Below, in pieces: positions 41,154 through 50,869 of a DNA stretch of 64,000 bases. Under the pieces are notes generated by a model. It made no database searches, was not told the DNA's origin, and saw only the letters and a list, made by a program, of their open reading frames with translations. The position numbers were made by a program, and so were the translations under genes. The stretch comes from Aliiroseovarius sp. S1123 (GTDB lineage Bacteria; Pseudomonadota; Alphaproteobacteria; Rhodobacterales; Rhodobacteraceae), in contig NZ_JALKBE010000005.1 in NCBI RefSeq assembly GCF_023015885.1, positions 177,444 through 241,443 of the forward strand. The letters are read 5' to 3'. Position 1 is the stretch's first letter. Every line of letters begins with the position of its first letter.

Positions 41154-43298
41154 GTGACGAGCTGGAAAGACGAGCTTGTTGATCTCGATATCGACGGTCT
41201 GATCGAACGCATTTCGACGTACAATCCTAAGTCCAATTCGGACCTGCTTATGGCCGCCTTTGAATATGGCGGCCAAATGCATTTTGGGCAGTATCGCCAT
41301 TCGGGCGATCCCTATTACATGCATCCCTTCGCCGTGGCCGACATTCTGGCGGATATGCAGCTGGACGATGCGACCATCGTCACCGCGTTTCTGCACGACA
41401 CGATCGAAGACACTGGGTCAACCTATGGCGAGGTGTCCGAGCTGTTCGGCAAAGAGATTGCCGAGCTTGTGGACGGCGTCACCAAGCTGACCAATCTGCA
41501 GCTGTCCTCGTCCGAGACCAAGCAGGCCGAGAATTTCCGCAAGCTGTTCATGGCCATGTCCAAGGACATGCGCGTCATTTTGGTCAAGCTTGCCGACCGT
41601 CTGCACAACATGCGCACGATCAAGGCAATGCGCCCGGACAAGCAGATCCAAAAATCGCGCGAGACGATGGATATCTACGCCCCGCTTGCAGGCCGCATGG
41701 GTATGCAGTGGATGCGGGAAGAGCTGGAAGATCTTGCCTTCCACGTGCTGAACCCCGAGGGGCGAAGCTCGATCATGCGGCGGTTCCTGCGGCTTCAGAA
41801 GGAAAGCGGTGATGTGATCGAAAAGATCACCGGCGACATCCGGCTGGAGCTGGACACGGCGGGCATCGAGGCCAAGGTATTTGGCCGCGCGAAAAAGCCC
41901 TATTCCATCTGGCGCAAGATGGAGGAGAAGGGACAAAGCTTCTCGCGTCTGTCCGACACATACGGCTTCCGGGTGATCACTGAAAGTGACACGGATTGCT
42001 ATCGGGTTCTGGGGGCGATCCACCGACGCTGGCGCGCGGTTCCGGGTCGCTTCAAGGACTACATCAGCCAGCCCAAATCGAACGGCTATCGCTCGATCCA
42101 CACTACGGTGTCGGGTCGCGATGGCAAACGGGTCGAGGTTCAGATCCGCTCGCGCGAGATGCACGAGGTGGCGGAAACCGGTGTGGCGGCGCATTGGTCC
42201 TATCGTGACGGGATCCGGGTGGAAAACCCCTTTGCCGTTGATCCCGCCAAGTGGATCGCCTCGCTCACGGAACGGTTCGAAACGGCGGATGACCACGACG
42301 AATTCCTCGAGCATGTGAAGCTCGAGATGTATCAGGACCAAGTGTTCTGCTTCACCCCGAAGGGCGAGGTCGTCAAACTGCCACGTGGCGCGACGCCCTT
42401 GGATTTTGCTTACGCGATCCACACACGGATTGGCGACAGCTGCGTGGGTGCAAAAGTCGACGGCATCCGCGTCCCCCTGTGGACGCGCGTCAAGAACGGG
42501 CAGTCGGTCGAGATTATGACCGCCGAAGGACAAAGCCCGCAGGCGACTTGGATCGACATTGTTGTGACGGGTCGCGCCAAGGCTGCCATCCGCAAGAAAC
42601 TGCGCAATGACGACCGGGAACGCTATGTCCGTTTGGGCCGCGAGCTTGCACGCCTCGCGTTCGAACATGTCGGACGGAAAGTCAGTGACAAAGCGCTGGC
42701 GACAGCCGCCAAGCAGCTTCGACTGAAGGACACGGACGAGCTTTTGGCCCGTCTCGGGTCGGCCGAACTTCAGGCGCGTGACGTTGTGGGCATCTTGTAT
42801 CCCGAAGCTGATCCGCACGGAGATGAGGTCGATCTTGATGCGTCCGTGATCGGGCTGGAGGCCGGGCAGGACTTTGCCCCGGCCCAATGTTGCCAGCCAG
42901 TGCCGGGTGAACGGATCGTCGGGATTTCCTATCGCGGCAAGGGTGTGATGGTGCATACGATCGACTGCGATGCGCTGGCTGATCTGGACGACGACAGCTC
43001 GCGCTGGGTCGATCTGCATTGGCACTCGGGCAAGCACCCAGCCATTCACGTGGTCAGCATCGAGCTGACGATTTCCAATGATGCAGGCGTTTTGGGGCGT
43101 ATCTGCACCTTGATCGGCGAACAGAAGGCCAATATCTCGGATCTGAGATTCGTGGACCGGAAACCGGATTTTTACCGTTTGATTGTTGATGTTCAGCTAA
43201 GGGATGTCGAACATCTGCACACGATTATGCTGGCGCTTGAAGCAGACAGCGACGTGGCAGCCGTGCATCGGCATCGGGATCTGAGCCGCAAACCATAA
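41154..43298 (+). CDS. Bifunctional (p)ppGpp synthetase/hydrolase
   Basis: A 714-residue Rel/SpoT long-form enzyme. The HD hydrolase domain is intact (HSGDPYYMHPFAVADIL, TAFLHDTIEDTG, LADRLHNMRTI), as is the synthetase domain (KPYSIWRKMEEKGQSFSRL, YGFRVI, SNGYRSIHTTV, VQIRSREMHEVAETGVAAHW). The TGS domain (FTPKGEVVKLPRGATPLDFA) and ACT domain (EQKANISDLRFV) complete it. Probably the single long Rel of this organism, as usual in alphaproteobacteria. GTG start. Confidence 0.95.
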   Translation: MTSWKDELVDLDIDGLIERISTYNPKSNSDLLMAAFEYGGQMHFGQYRHSGDPYYMHPFAVADILADMQLDDATIVTAFLHDTIEDTGSTYGEVSELFGKEIAELVDGVTKLTNLQLSSSETKQAENFRKLFMAMSKDMRVILVKLADRLHNMRTIKAMRPDKQIQKSRETMDIYAPLAGRMGMQWMREELEDLAFHVLNPEGRSSIMRRFLRLQKESGDVIEKITGDIRLELDTAGIEAKVFGRAKKPYSIWRKMEEKGQSFSRLSDTYGFRVITESDTDCYRVLGAIHRRWRAVPGRFKDYISQPKSNGYRSIHTTVSGRDGKRVEVQIRSREMHEVAETGVAAHWSYRDGIRVENPFAVDPAKWIASLTERFETADDHDEFLEHVKLEMYQDQVFCFTPKGEVVKLPRGATPLDFAYAIHTRIGDSCVGAKVDGIRVPLWTRVKNGQSVEIMTAEGQSPQATWIDIVVTGRAKAAIRKKLRNDDRERYVRLGRELARLAFEHVGRKVSDKALATAAKQLRLKDTDELLARLGSAELQARDVVGILYPEADPHGDEVDLDASVIGLEAGQDFAPAQCCQPVPGERIVGISYRGKGVMVHTIDCDALADLDDDSSRWVDLHWHSGKHPAIHVVSIELTISNDAGVLGRICTLIGEQKANISDLRFVDRKPDFYRLIVDVQLRDVEHLHTIMLALEADSDVAAVHRHRDLSRKP

Positions 43299-43333
43299 CC
43301 CACCACCGGCCGGGCAGGCGGAAGGACGTACAG

Positions 43334-43981
43334 GTGTTTAAACGAAATCCGCGATCGTATCTGCGAATCGTAGCGGAGTTCTTTTATCCGCGCGGCGGCT
43401 GGTACCGTGCGGCCCAATACGTGGTGCACCGCTTGCGACGCCTGCCCGATCCGGCGCATCGGATTTCGCGTGGGATTGCCGCCGGGGTGTTTGCATCCTT
43501 CACGCCCTTTTACGGTCTGCACTTCCTGACTGCGGCCATTCTGTCGTGGCTTCTGCGCGGGAACGTGTTGGCGGCGCTTCTGGCGACCTTTGTGGGCAAC
43601 CCGCTGACCTTTCCCATTATTGCCGAGCTGTCGGTCAATCTGGGGCACGCTATGCTGGGGCAGGAAGTCACGGTCCACCTGCCTGAAATTGTTGCAAGTT
43701 TTGCTGCTGCAACCAATGACATCTGGTCGAACCTGAAGGCGATCTTGACCGATGATGTCGCCGACTGGTCTCAGATCAACAGCTTCTATGACCGTGTTTT
43801 CCTGCCCTATCTGGTGGGTTGTCTGATCCCAGGCATCACCGCGGGCACCGTGGCTTATATTCTGGCGAACCCGGTGATCCATGCCTATCAGCGCCGCCGG
43901 ATTAACAAGCTGAAGTCGCGGTATGAAAAACGGATGGCCGAACGGTTTTCTGAGGGTGGCGGCCCCGACAAAAACAAGTAA
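43334..43981 (+). CDS. DUF2062 membrane protein
   Basis: A 215-residue protein with the DUF2062 core: RISRGIAAGVFASFTPFYGL, LLRGNVLAALLATFVGNPLT and a final hydrophobic stretch YLVGCLIPGITAGTVAYILA, then a basic tail KLKSRYEKRMAERFSEGG. Three or four membrane segments. Function unknown. GTG start with GGAAGGA upstream. Between rel and pdxJ in one direction, gaps of 35 and 36 bases. Confidence 0.88.
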   Translation: MFKRNPRSYLRIVAEFFYPRGGWYRAAQYVVHRLRRLPDPAHRISRGIAAGVFASFTPFYGLHFLTAAILSWLLRGNVLAALLATFVGNPLTFPIIAELSVNLGHAMLGQEVTVHLPEIVASFAAATNDIWSNLKAILTDDVADWSQINSFYDRVFLPYLVGCLIPGITAGTVAYILANPVIHAYQRRRINKLKSRYEKRMAERFSEGGGPDKNK

Positions 43982-44017
43982 CACTTTCCCAAACGGAACC
44001 GGTGCAGGAGCACGAAC

Positions 44018-44770
44018 ATGACCCAGACCGCAGGCAAGCTTCGGCTTGGCGTGAACATTGACCACGTGGCAACCGTGCGCAACGCGCGTGGCTCGGCCTA
44101 TCCGGATCCGGTGCGCGCCGCGAAACTGGCGGAAGAGGCCGGGGCCGATGGCATCACCGCGCATCTGCGCGAAGACCGCCGCCATATCCGGGACGAGGAC
44201 ATTGACGGGCTGATGGCGGCTTTGACCACCCCCCTGAACTTTGAATGCGCCGCGACCGAGGAAATGCAGGCGATCGCGCTGCGCCACAAACCCCATGCGG
44301 TCTGCCTGGTCCCTGAGAAGCGCGAAGAGCTGACGACCGAAGGCGGTTTGGACGTCGCCCGCAATGACAACCGTCTGGGCGACTACATCTTACCCTTGCG
44401 GGACGCAGGGTGCCGCGTGTCGATGTTCATTGACGCAGATGCCGAGCAGATCAAGGCCTCGGCGCGGATTGGTGCGGCGGTTGTCGAACTGCACACTGGC
44501 GCCTATTGCGATTTCCACGCGGAAGGGGAATTCGACAAGCGCGACGCCGAGCTGGAACGCCTGCGCGAGGGCGCGGCCTTTGCTCATTCGCTAGGGCTTG
44601 AGGTGCACGCGGGCCATGGCCTGACCTATGACACCGTCGCCCCTATTGCGGCCATGCCCGAGGTGGTCGAGCTGAACATCGGCCATTTCCTGATTGGTGA
44701 GTCGATCTTCCGCGGTATGCCTGATGCCATCGCCGAGATGCGCCGCCTGATGGACGAGGCGCGGGGATGA
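44018..44770 (+). CDS. pdxJ: Pyridoxine 5'-phosphate synthase
   Basis: A 250-residue TIM barrel that joins 1-deoxyxylulose 5-phosphate with 3-amino-2-oxopropyl phosphate to make PNP in the DXP-dependent vitamin B6 route. [54 protein letters not shown] and [15 protein letters not shown] are diagnostic. GGAGCACGAAC precedes the ATG. Overlaps the LysE-type gene by ATGA. Confidence 0.96.
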   Translation: MTQTAGKLRLGVNIDHVATVRNARGSAYPDPVRAAKLAEEAGADGITAHLREDRRHIRDEDIDGLMAALTTPLNFECAATEEMQAIALRHKPHAVCLVPEKREELTTEGGLDVARNDNRLGDYILPLRDAGCRVSMFIDADAEQIKASARIGAAVVELHTGAYCDFHAEGEFDKRDAELERLREGAAFAHSLGLEVHAGHGLTYDTVAPIAAMPEVVELNIGHFLIGESIFRGMPDAIAEMRRLMDEARG

Positions 44771-45390
44771 CGGGTGTCGAGCTTGCCATCGTGTGGTTAG
44801 GATGGGTGTTGGCAGGTGCCTCGCCGGGACCGGCTACGCTTGGCATTGCGGCGACCTCGATGTCTGAAGGACGGCAACAGGGTCTTGCCTTTGCTGCTGG
44901 AATACTTGCCGGAGGAGCCTTCTGGGGTATTGCTGCGGCCCTTGGCATGGGCGCGCTTATGCTGAGCTACGGCTGGCTGTTCGCAACGATAAAATATGCA
45001 GGCGCTGCCTATCTTCTTTACCTGGCTGTCCGGTCCGTAAAATCCGCATTCACAGAGAAGACCATTGATCAGGGCGCTGTTGCCAGAGGATCGCGCCTAT
45101 CTGCCTTCAAGAAAGGTGCGTTGGTACACTTGACCAATCCCAAAGCAATTCTGTCTTGGGGCGCGGTTTTTTCTATCATTCTGCCTCCGTCCGCACCGGG
45201 GCCGCACATCGCGGGAATGTTTGCCTTTCTGTATACCGGAGGCATTTTGGTTTTCATCGGGTATGCCTATCTGTTCTCGACCCCGAAAGCGGTCGAAATC
45301 TACCGCGATGCGCGTCGTTGGTTTGAACTTGCATTCGCGGCTCTGTTTGGCGCCGCCAGCCTGAAAATCTTGACGGTGCGTGCTGAATGA
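44767..45390 (+). CDS. LysE-family exporter
   Basis: A 207-residue inner-membrane protein with six spans and the family start [20 protein letters not shown], then [20 protein letters not shown] and [17 protein letters not shown]. The family exports amino acids such as threonine, homoserine and lysine. Substrate unassigned. It is coupled by four-base overlaps to pdxJ and acpS, an unusual place for a transporter, so it probably just shares the transcript. Confidence 0.88.
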   Translation: MTGVELAIVWLGWVLAGASPGPATLGIAATSMSEGRQQGLAFAAGILAGGAFWGIAAALGMGALMLSYGWLFATIKYAGAAYLLYLAVRSVKSAFTEKTIDQGAVARGSRLSAFKKGALVHLTNPKAILSWGAVFSIILPPSAPGPHIAGMFAFLYTGGILVFIGYAYLFSTPKAVEIYRDARRWFELAFAALFGAASLKILTVRAE

Positions 45391-45785
45391 TTTTGGGCAT
45401 CGGCACAGACCTTGCGAATATCGAACGCATTCAGGGAACGTTGGATCGCTTCGGCGACCGATTTCGTGCACGTGTCTTTACCGACCGCGAGCTGGCCAAG
45501 GCCGCCCGTCGCAAGGATGAGGCAGGCACGCTGGCCAAGCGCTGGGCCGCGAAAGAAGCGTGTTCGAAGGCGTTGGGCACCGGGCTGACCATGGGGATCA
45601 GCTGGCGCGATATGGCGGTGTCGAACCTGCGGACAGGCCAGCCGGTGATGGAGGTCACGGGCTGGGCCAAGGACCGTTTGGACGAAATGACCCCCGCGGG
45701 GCATCAGGCCGTGATCCACGTCACATTGACCGATGATCACCCTTGGGCGCAGGCATTTGTGGTGATTGAGGCGCGGCCCGTCTAA
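45387..45785 (+). CDS. acpS: Holo-[acyl-carrier-protein] synthase
   Basis: A 132-residue phosphopantetheinyl transferase that activates [23 protein letters not shown] with the Mg-binding Asp at position 8, and [19 protein letters not shown] with the second metal ligand Glu are both present. Overlaps the LysE-type gene by ATGA and ends the rpoZ-rel-pdxJ group; lepB follows with its own promoter. Confidence 0.94.
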   Translation: MILGIGTDLANIERIQGTLDRFGDRFRARVFTDRELAKAARRKDEAGTLAKRWAAKEACSKALGTGLTMGISWRDMAVSNLRTGQPVMEVTGWAKDRLDEMTPAGHQAVIHVTLTDDHPWAQAFVVIEARPV

Positions 45786-45821
45786 AACCCCGGCCAAACC
45801 CGCCGAAACCCGGCGCAAAAC

Positions 45822-45850
45822 TTGACTCCTGCCCCCCATCCGCCCATATC
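45822..45850 (+). promoter_or_regulatory. lepB-rnc-era promoter
   Basis: TTGACT (45822-45827), 17 bases, CATATC (45845-45850). Leader about 45 bases. Confidence 0.55.
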
Positions 45851-45901
45851 GCCCTCAACAGATTTCGGTCCATTGTGGCCTGACAGATAAAAGGCAGTTA
45901 C

Positions 45902-46681
45902 ATGACCGAGAAGCAGAAAGATGGCCTGTGGGAGAACGTCAAAACGATCTTCTGGGCGCTGATCATCGCCGGGATCTTCCGCACCCTATTCTTTCAGCCC
46001 TTTTGGATCCCCACAGGGTCAATGAAAGACACGCTGTTGATCGGTGATTTCCTGTTCGTGAACAAAATGGCTTATGGCTATTCGCGCTACTCTTGCCCGT
46101 TCTCAAGCTGCCCGATCTCGGGACGTATCTTTGGCTCGGAACCCGAGCGTGGAGATGTTGTCGTCTTCCGCCACCCGACCCTTGGCACAGACTATGTGAA
46201 GCGTCTGGTTGGCTTGCCGGGTGACAAGATCCAGGTCAAAAACAGCGTGCTTTGGATCAACGGTGAAGAGTCCAAACAGGTGCCGGATGGCATGTTCTCA
46301 GAAACCAAACTGCCGCAGGGACGTTTCCGCACTATTCCGCAATGTATCAACCGCCCGGTTGGTGAAGGTGGTGAGTGCCTGAAAGAAAAGTTCGTTGAAA
46401 CTCTGCCCGGTGGCGTGTCGCATTCGATCCTGAACTTCGCGAACCGTAGCGTCGATAACACCAACGTGTTCACCGTGCCTGAAGGTCATTACTTCTTCAT
46501 GGGTGACAACCGCGACAACTCGATCGACAGCCGAGTCAGCCCGAACGCCGGCGGCGTGGGCTTTGTGCCTGCCGAATACCTTCTGGGCCGCGCGGATCGC
46601 ATCATGTTCTCGGCGGCGGGCAAACGTCTGTTCTATTTCTGGACATGGCGGTCGGATCGCTTCTTCAAGGAAATCGAGTGA
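45902..46681 (+). CDS. lepB: Signal peptidase I
   Basis: A 259-residue inner-membrane protease that removes signal peptides from exported proteins. One N-terminal membrane helix ([20 protein letters not shown]), then box B with the nucleophile Ser in [19 protein letters not shown], the catalytic Lys in [16 protein letters not shown], and box [13 protein letters not shown] single N-terminal span rather than the two of E. coli is normal for alphaproteobacteria. Its stop overlaps the rnc GTG. Confidence 0.95.
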   Translation: MTEKQKDGLWENVKTIFWALIIAGIFRTLFFQPFWIPTGSMKDTLLIGDFLFVNKMAYGYSRYSCPFSSCPISGRIFGSEPERGDVVVFRHPTLGTDYVKRLVGLPGDKIQVKNSVLWINGEESKQVPDGMFSETKLPQGRFRTIPQCINRPVGEGGECLKEKFVETLPGGVSHSILNFANRSVDNTNVFTVPEGHYFFMGDNRDNSIDSRVSPNAGGVGFVPAEYLLGRADRIMFSAAGKRLFYFWTWRSDRFFKEIE

Positions 46682-47358
46682 AGTTGTCTGCTGATCTCAT
46701 CGCCTTCACGGCACGTATCGGGTACGAGTTCTCGCAGCCCGATCTGCTGATCCGCGCGCTGACGCACGGGTCGATTTCATCGGCCACGCGTCCCGACAAT
46801 CAGCGGCTGGAGTTTCTGGGCGACCGGGTGCTTGGGCTGGTCATGTCCGAGAAGCTTCTGGCCGACGATCCCAACGCGCCCGAAGGCACGCTGGCCCCGC
46901 GCTATAACGCGCTGGTGCGCAAGGAAACCTGCGCAGACGTGGCCACGCAGATTGATGTGGGTGCAGTCCTGAAACTGGGCCGGTCCGAGATGAAGACCGG
47001 CGGGCGGCGCAAACTGGCGCTGCTGGGCGACGCGATGGAGGCGGTAATTGCCGCCGTCTATCTGGATGGCGGGCTGGATCCGGCGCGGGACATGATCCTG
47101 CGTTTGTGGGGCGACCGCATCCACAAGGTCGAGGCCGATGCCCGGGATGCAAAAACAGCGCTGCAAGAATGGGCGCAGGCGCGTAAGATGGCCGTGCCGA
47201 AGTATATCGAAACAAGTCGCGAAGGCCCGGATCATGCTCCGGTCTTCACCATCGAAGTGCAGTTGCCCGATGGTCGTGCAGCGCAGGCGAAAGCCAACTC
47301 AAAACGGGCCGCCGAACAAGCTGCGGCCAAAGCGCTTCTGGCGCAGGTTGAAGGATAA
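46678..47358 (+). CDS. rnc: Ribonuclease III
   Basis: A 226-residue dsRNA endonuclease for rRNA and mRNA processing. The signature [20 protein letters not shown] carries the catalytic Glu and Asp, [16 protein letters not shown] carries the second set, and the C-terminal dsRBD has [14 protein letters not shown] and [18 protein letters not shown]. The GTG at 46678 overlaps the lepB stop and is chosen over an ATG inside lepB. The lepB-rnc-era order is a classic conserved operon. Confidence 0.95.
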   Translation: MKLSADLIAFTARIGYEFSQPDLLIRALTHGSISSATRPDNQRLEFLGDRVLGLVMSEKLLADDPNAPEGTLAPRYNALVRKETCADVATQIDVGAVLKLGRSEMKTGGRRKLALLGDAMEAVIAAVYLDGGLDPARDMILRLWGDRIHKVEADARDAKTALQEWAQARKMAVPKYIETSREGPDHAPVFTIEVQLPDGRAAQAKANSKRAAEQAAAKALLAQVEG

Positions 47359-47361
47359 AAG

Positions 47362-48279
47362 ATGTCGGATGCGAACACACGCGCGGGCTTTGTCGCCCTG
47401 ATTGGCGAACCCAATGCGGGCAAGTCGACGCTGACGAACCATATGGTCGGGGCTAAGGTTTCGATCGTGACGCATAAAGTGCAAACGACCCGTGCGCGCA
47501 TTCGCGGCGTGGCCATCGAAGGCGACGCACAGATCGTTTTCGTAGACACGCCCGGCTTGTTCCAGCCGCGCCGCCGACTGGACCGCGCTATGGTTGCCGC
47601 AGCATGGGGGGGAGCGGCGGATGCTGACATCACCGTTCTTCTGGTCGAAGCTCATCGGGGCGTAACCGAGGGCGTCAAAACCATTCTCGATGGCTTGGAC
47701 GAAATCGGAAAGGGTCGCACCGTCGCGCTTGCGATTAACAAGATCGATAAGGTCAAAGCCGAGACGCTTCTGGCTTTGACGAAAGAGCTGAATGAACGGT
47801 TTAATTTCGCTGAGACCTTTATGATTTCAGCCGAAAAAGGGCATGGCGTTGCTGCCTTGCGCACATGGCTGGCAGAACGCCTGCCAGAAGGTCCGTGGCT
47901 GTACCCTGAAGATCAGATCGCTGATCTGCCCATGCGTATGATCGCCGCCGAGATGACCCGCGAAAAGCTGACCCTGCGCCTGCATCAGGAGCTTCCCTAC
48001 CAGCTGACGGTCGAGACCGAGAACTGGGAAGAGCGCAAGGATGGGTCCGCCCGTGTGGATCAGATCATCTATGTCGCCCGTGACGGCCACAAAGGCATCA
48101 TTCTTGGCAAGCGCGGCGAGACGATCAAAGCCGTCAGCCAATCCGCCCGCGCCGAGCTGGAAGAGTTTATGGGTCGCAAGATTCACCTATTCCTGCAGGT
48201 GAAAGTCCGTCCGAACTGGCTTGAAGAAAAAGAGCGCTACTCGGAAATGGGGCTCGACTTCCGCGACGGGAATAAGTGA
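47362..48279 (+). CDS. era: GTPase Era
   Basis: A 305-residue GTPase required for 16S rRNA 3'-end maturation and 30S assembly. G1 GEPNAGKSTLTNHMVG, G3 VDTPGLF, G4 NKIDK are intact, and the KH domain shows GKRGETIKAVSQSARAELEE near the end. Four bases separate it from rnc, and its stop overlaps the DUF1491 start by one base. Confidence 0.96.
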   Translation: MSDANTRAGFVALIGEPNAGKSTLTNHMVGAKVSIVTHKVQTTRARIRGVAIEGDAQIVFVDTPGLFQPRRRLDRAMVAAAWGGAADADITVLLVEAHRGVTEGVKTILDGLDEIGKGRTVALAINKIDKVKAETLLALTKELNERFNFAETFMISAEKGHGVAALRTWLAERLPEGPWLYPEDQIADLPMRMIAAEMTREKLTLRLHQELPYQLTVETENWEERKDGSARVDQIIYVARDGHKGIILGKRGETIKAVSQSARAELEEFMGRKIHLFLQVKVRPNWLEEKERYSEMGLDFRDGNK

Positions 48280-48608
48280 TGCGCCTGACCGCGGATGTCT
48301 GGGTTTCAGCCTATCTGACGCGGTTGCGCCTGTCTGACATTCCGGCCTTTGTGACCCAGAAGGGCGATGCGACCGCCGGGGCTGTTTTGGTCAAGATGAA
48401 CACACTGGACGGGCAGGCGACAGCCTATCAACGCAGCTTCGATCTGATGACCGGAGATCGCTGCTGGATGGTTCTGTCTGAAGGTGGTGAAGCGGACGTA
48501 GACGCTGCGCTGAACCGCCAGAAAGGCTTCGACCCGGACCTTTGGATCATCGAAGTCGAAGACAAGCAAGGCCGCCACCTTCTGGACGAACCGGGGCTTT
48601 CCGACTGA
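48279..48608 (+). CDS. DUF1491 family protein
   Basis: A 109-residue protein with a strongly conserved layout: LTADVWVSAYLTRLRLSDIP, GAVLVKMNTLDGQATAYQRS, FDLMTGDRCW and the end GFDPDLWIIEVEDKQGRHLL. Found in alphaproteobacteria, function unknown. Its position between era and recO is conserved in relatives as far as I know, which suggests a link to translation or repair, but nothing in the sequence decides it. Confidence 0.88.
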   Translation: MRLTADVWVSAYLTRLRLSDIPAFVTQKGDATAGAVLVKMNTLDGQATAYQRSFDLMTGDRCWMVLSEGGEADVDAALNRQKGFDPDLWIIEVEDKQGRHLLDEPGLSD

Positions 48609-48644
48609 CGCGGACCCCGCTAGGCTGCGTTTAGGAGGGTCGCG

Positions 48645-49385
48645 ATGGATTGGCGGGATCAGGGGGCGTTGCTGTCCGTGCGCAAGCATGGCGAAACCTC
48701 TGTCATCATTGATGTTTTCACAGCTGAACACGGTCGTCATGCTGGTGTTGTGCGCGGCGGTGTCAGCCGCAAGATCGCACCCACTTTGCAACCCGGTGCA
48801 CAGTTGGACGTCTCATGGCGTGCCCGGCTGGAAGAGCATATCGGCAGCTATACGGTTGAACCCCTGCGCAGTCGTGCGCTGGTCCTGTCGGATCGTACCG
48901 CGCTGGCCGGACTAAACGCGATCACTGCGTTGTTGGCCTATGCGCTGCCCGAACGCGAACCACATCCGGTGCTCTATGACCGCACCCAATCCATGCTGGA
49001 TCTTCTGGGCATCAACGAAGCGTGGCCGACGGCCTACCTGAAATGGGAATTGGCGTTGTTGGAGGAGTTGGGCTTTGGTCTGGACCTGACCGAATGCGCC
49101 GTGACCGGCGCGCGGGATGATCTGGCCTATGTCTCGCCCAAGACCGGGCGGGCAGTGTCGGCTGAAGGGGCAGGGGAATGGGCGGATCGTCTGTTGCCTC
49201 TGCCACCCGAACTTCTGGGCGTGGGCGATGGTTCACTATCGAACGTGTTGGACGGGTTGCTGACCACAGGGCATTTCCTGACTCACGGCATTGCGCACAC
49301 GCTTGGGAACAAACCCTTGCCCGAGGCACGCGCGCGGCTTCTGGACCGACTTAAACGCGACGCGGTTAACGCGGCAGGCTTGTAA
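48645..49385 (+). CDS. recO: DNA repair protein RecO
   Basis: A 246-residue mediator that loads RecA with RecF/RecR on SSB-coated DNA. The N-terminal OB fold begins [20 protein letters not shown] and has the basic [20 protein letters not shown] patch; the helical C-terminal domain contains [20 protein letters not shown]. No zinc-cysteine cluster is visible, as in several proteobacterial RecO proteins. Ends the lepB operon and overlaps the META-domain gene at the 3' end by 20 bases. Confidence 0.93.
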   Translation: MDWRDQGALLSVRKHGETSVIIDVFTAEHGRHAGVVRGGVSRKIAPTLQPGAQLDVSWRARLEEHIGSYTVEPLRSRALVLSDRTALAGLNAITALLAYALPEREPHPVLYDRTQSMLDLLGINEAWPTAYLKWELALLEELGFGLDLTECAVTGARDDLAYVSPKTGRAVSAEGAGEWADRLLPLPPELLGVGDGSLSNVLDGLLTTGHFLTHGIAHTLGNKPLPEARARLLDRLKRDAVNAAGL

Positions 49386-49761
49386 ACACCATCTGACGTC
49401 CGGTTTCATTGGACAGGATGAGGGTGCTGCCCGACACTTCGGCGATGTTCACCTTAGAAAGAGCCGCAAAGAACGCGGTTTCTGCGTTCAGGTCTGGACA
49501 TGCGCGTTTGGTCGACAGGATGGGCCCGGTTTCGAACCACGGATAGGGCGCGGTTTGGGTTCCGGAATAGCTGTTGCACGGCGCTTGTCCTGCGATCCTG
49601 CCTTTTTCGGGAAAGCTGAGCGTGGCACTGGCCTGAAAGGCGGCGCCATCAAGCTCGACCAGCGACCAGACTACACCAGCATCCGCATAGCCCGAGATCG
49701 TTTCGTCCTTGCAGGCGGACAGAAGAAGGGCGGCGGCAGGGATCAGGAGTAAAGGTTTCAT
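49366..49761 (-). CDS. META-domain lipoprotein
   Basis: A 131-residue lipoprotein (lipobox LSAC, Cys17) with a META/HslJ-like domain: [40 protein letters not shown], and [20 protein letters not shown]. The two conserved cysteines of the mature part (in APCN and ACPD) may pair. META proteins of this type are linked to stress or antibiotic tolerance in enteric bacteria, function here unknown. It lies 38 bases downstream of the TetR gene on the same strand. Confidence 0.8.
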   Translation of the reverse strand: MKPLLLIPAAALLLSACKDETISGYADAGVVWSLVELDGAAFQASATLSFPEKGRIAGQAPCNSYSGTQTAPYPWFETGPILSTKRACPDLNAETAFFAALSKVNIAEVSGSTLILSNETGRQMVFTSLPR

Positions 49762-49799
49762 GATTGCTAGATGGGGATACGGGGCCGAGATTGCCAGTC

Positions 49800-50360
49800 T
49801 TACGCGTCACGCAGCGCAAGCAACGCGGCCAAAAGTGTGCTCATGGCGTCCTTGTTGTCCGTTCCATCCTTTGCTGAAAGCGTTCCCATACCAATATACG
49901 CGCCATAGATCAGGCGCGCGAAATCAGGGTTGCTGAGGTCAAGTTCGGTCAGAATGCCATGCAGATATTCCAGGCGCTTCTGATCTACACGCTCGACAAC
50001 ATACGCAGCGGTATGGTTGCTTTGTGCCCACGCACGGATCGCCGGCTCCACAGCATCGCCGCCATATTCGGCGTCTGAGGACGTAGAAATATCGCCCAGC
50101 ATGTACAGCTTACGCACGGGGTCTGCTTCGTGGTCAAGATACCGCGTGATATCGTCAACGGCTCGGGTCTCCCACAGCTCGAGCATCTGCGATTGAAAGC
50201 TCGATACATCTTTGAAATGCCAATAGAAAGATCCCTTGGTCGTCCCAAGTTCGCGCGCCAGAGGCTCTGCCTTCAGCGCTTGGGGGCCAGATCGTGCAAG
50301 GGCGCGAAATCCTGCCATCAGCCAGCTTTCCGTGCTTAGTCGTCCTTTTGTTTCAACCAT
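49800..50360 (-). CDS. TetR/AcrR-family transcriptional regulator
   Basis: A 186-residue repressor-type protein. The N-terminal helix-turn-helix includes LARSGPQALKAEPLARELGT followed by TKGSFYWHFKDVSSFQSQML, the standard TetR DNA-binding motif; the C-terminal ligand domain is variable. It is divergent from a DUF3995 membrane protein gene, and two near-identical palindromes lie between them over both promoters, so it very likely represses itself and that gene. The ligand is unknown. A META lipoprotein follows downstream. Confidence 0.9.
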   Translation of the reverse strand: MVETKGRLSTESWLMAGFRALARSGPQALKAEPLARELGTTKGSFYWHFKDVSSFQSQMLELWETRAVDDITRYLDHEADPVRKLYMLGDISTSSDAEYGGDAVEPAIRAWAQSNHTAAYVVERVDQKRLEYLHGILTELDLSNPDFARLIYGAYIGMGTLSAKDGTDNKDAMSTLLAALLALRDA

Positions 50361-50374
50361 GGTATCAGCGCTCC

Positions 50375-50427
50375 ATACGCTAGCGTATTGACAGGCTACC
50401 CACCCTGTGCACCATACGCAAGCGTAT
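50375..50427. promoter_or_regulatory. Twin TetR operators over divergent promoters
   Basis: Perfect palindrome ATACGCTAGCGTAT (50375-50388) and ATACGCAAGCGTAT (50414-50427, imperfect only at the centre), 39 bp centre to centre, both flanked by CC and TG. The first abuts TTGACA (50388-50393), a -35 for the DUF3995 gene; the second overlaps its -10 zone. On the minus strand TTGCGT-N17-TAGCCT fits a tetR promoter starting within the second palindrome. Confidence 0.8.
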
Positions 50428-50446
50428 TGAGTCGAGGGAGGGCGCT

Positions 50447-50869
50447 ATGCAGGCATTCATCTTGGGGATCACGTATGTGATCTTGTTCGGGGCGGCATTG
50501 GCACATGTTCTGTGGGCTTTGGGCGTCTGGTGGCCCATCTGGGACGAACAACGCTTGGCGCGCACGGTTGTCGGGGCGCCCGGGATCACAAAAATGCCAC
50601 CCGGCTGGGCGTCGACACTGGTGGCCGCTGCGCTGGGTGCCTCGGGGGTCGTATTGTTTGGACTCACACAGGGTATGGCTGTCATTCCCGACCGTTTGCT
50701 GGTCTGGGCAGGCTGGGCCTTGGTCGCGGTGTTTGGTCTGCGCGGGCTTGCCAGCTATGTCCTGCCGCTGTTCAGCGTGAAGATGGAAGAGCCGTTCGCA
50801 CGGCTCAACCTGATGTTCTATGGCCCGCTCTGCCTGATCTTGGCAGCGGGGTTCTGGTCGGCGCTTTAG
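50447..50869 (+). CDS. DUF3995 membrane protein, TetR-controlled
   Basis: A 140-residue protein with four hydrophobic helices: QAFILGITYVILFGAALAHV, WASTLVAAALGASGVVLFGL, LLVWAGWALVAVFGLRGLAS and LNLMFYGPLCLILAAGFWSA. Matches DUF3995, small integral membrane proteins of unknown function. AGGGAGG lies six bases before the ATG. It is the apparent main target of the divergent TetR regulator. Its stop codon shares TTAG with the stop of the convergent mcd gene. Confidence 0.75.
   Translation: MQAFILGITYVILFGAALAHVLWALGVWWPIWDEQRLARTVVGAPGITKMPPGWASTLVAAALGASGVVLFGLTQGMAVIPDRLLVWAGWALVAVFGLRGLASYVLPLFSVKMEEPFARLNLMFYGPLCLILAAGFWSAL

Noticed and set aside
41418..43049. 543-codon minus-strand frame opposite rel
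   Set aside because: Shadow of the G+C-rich codon pattern of the Rel gene; no ribosome site and no domain.
44767..45390. Horizontal acquisition of the LysE-type gene
   Set aside because: It looks slightly less G+C-rich than neighbours, but it is coupled on both sides by four-base overlaps, without repeats or mobile genes.
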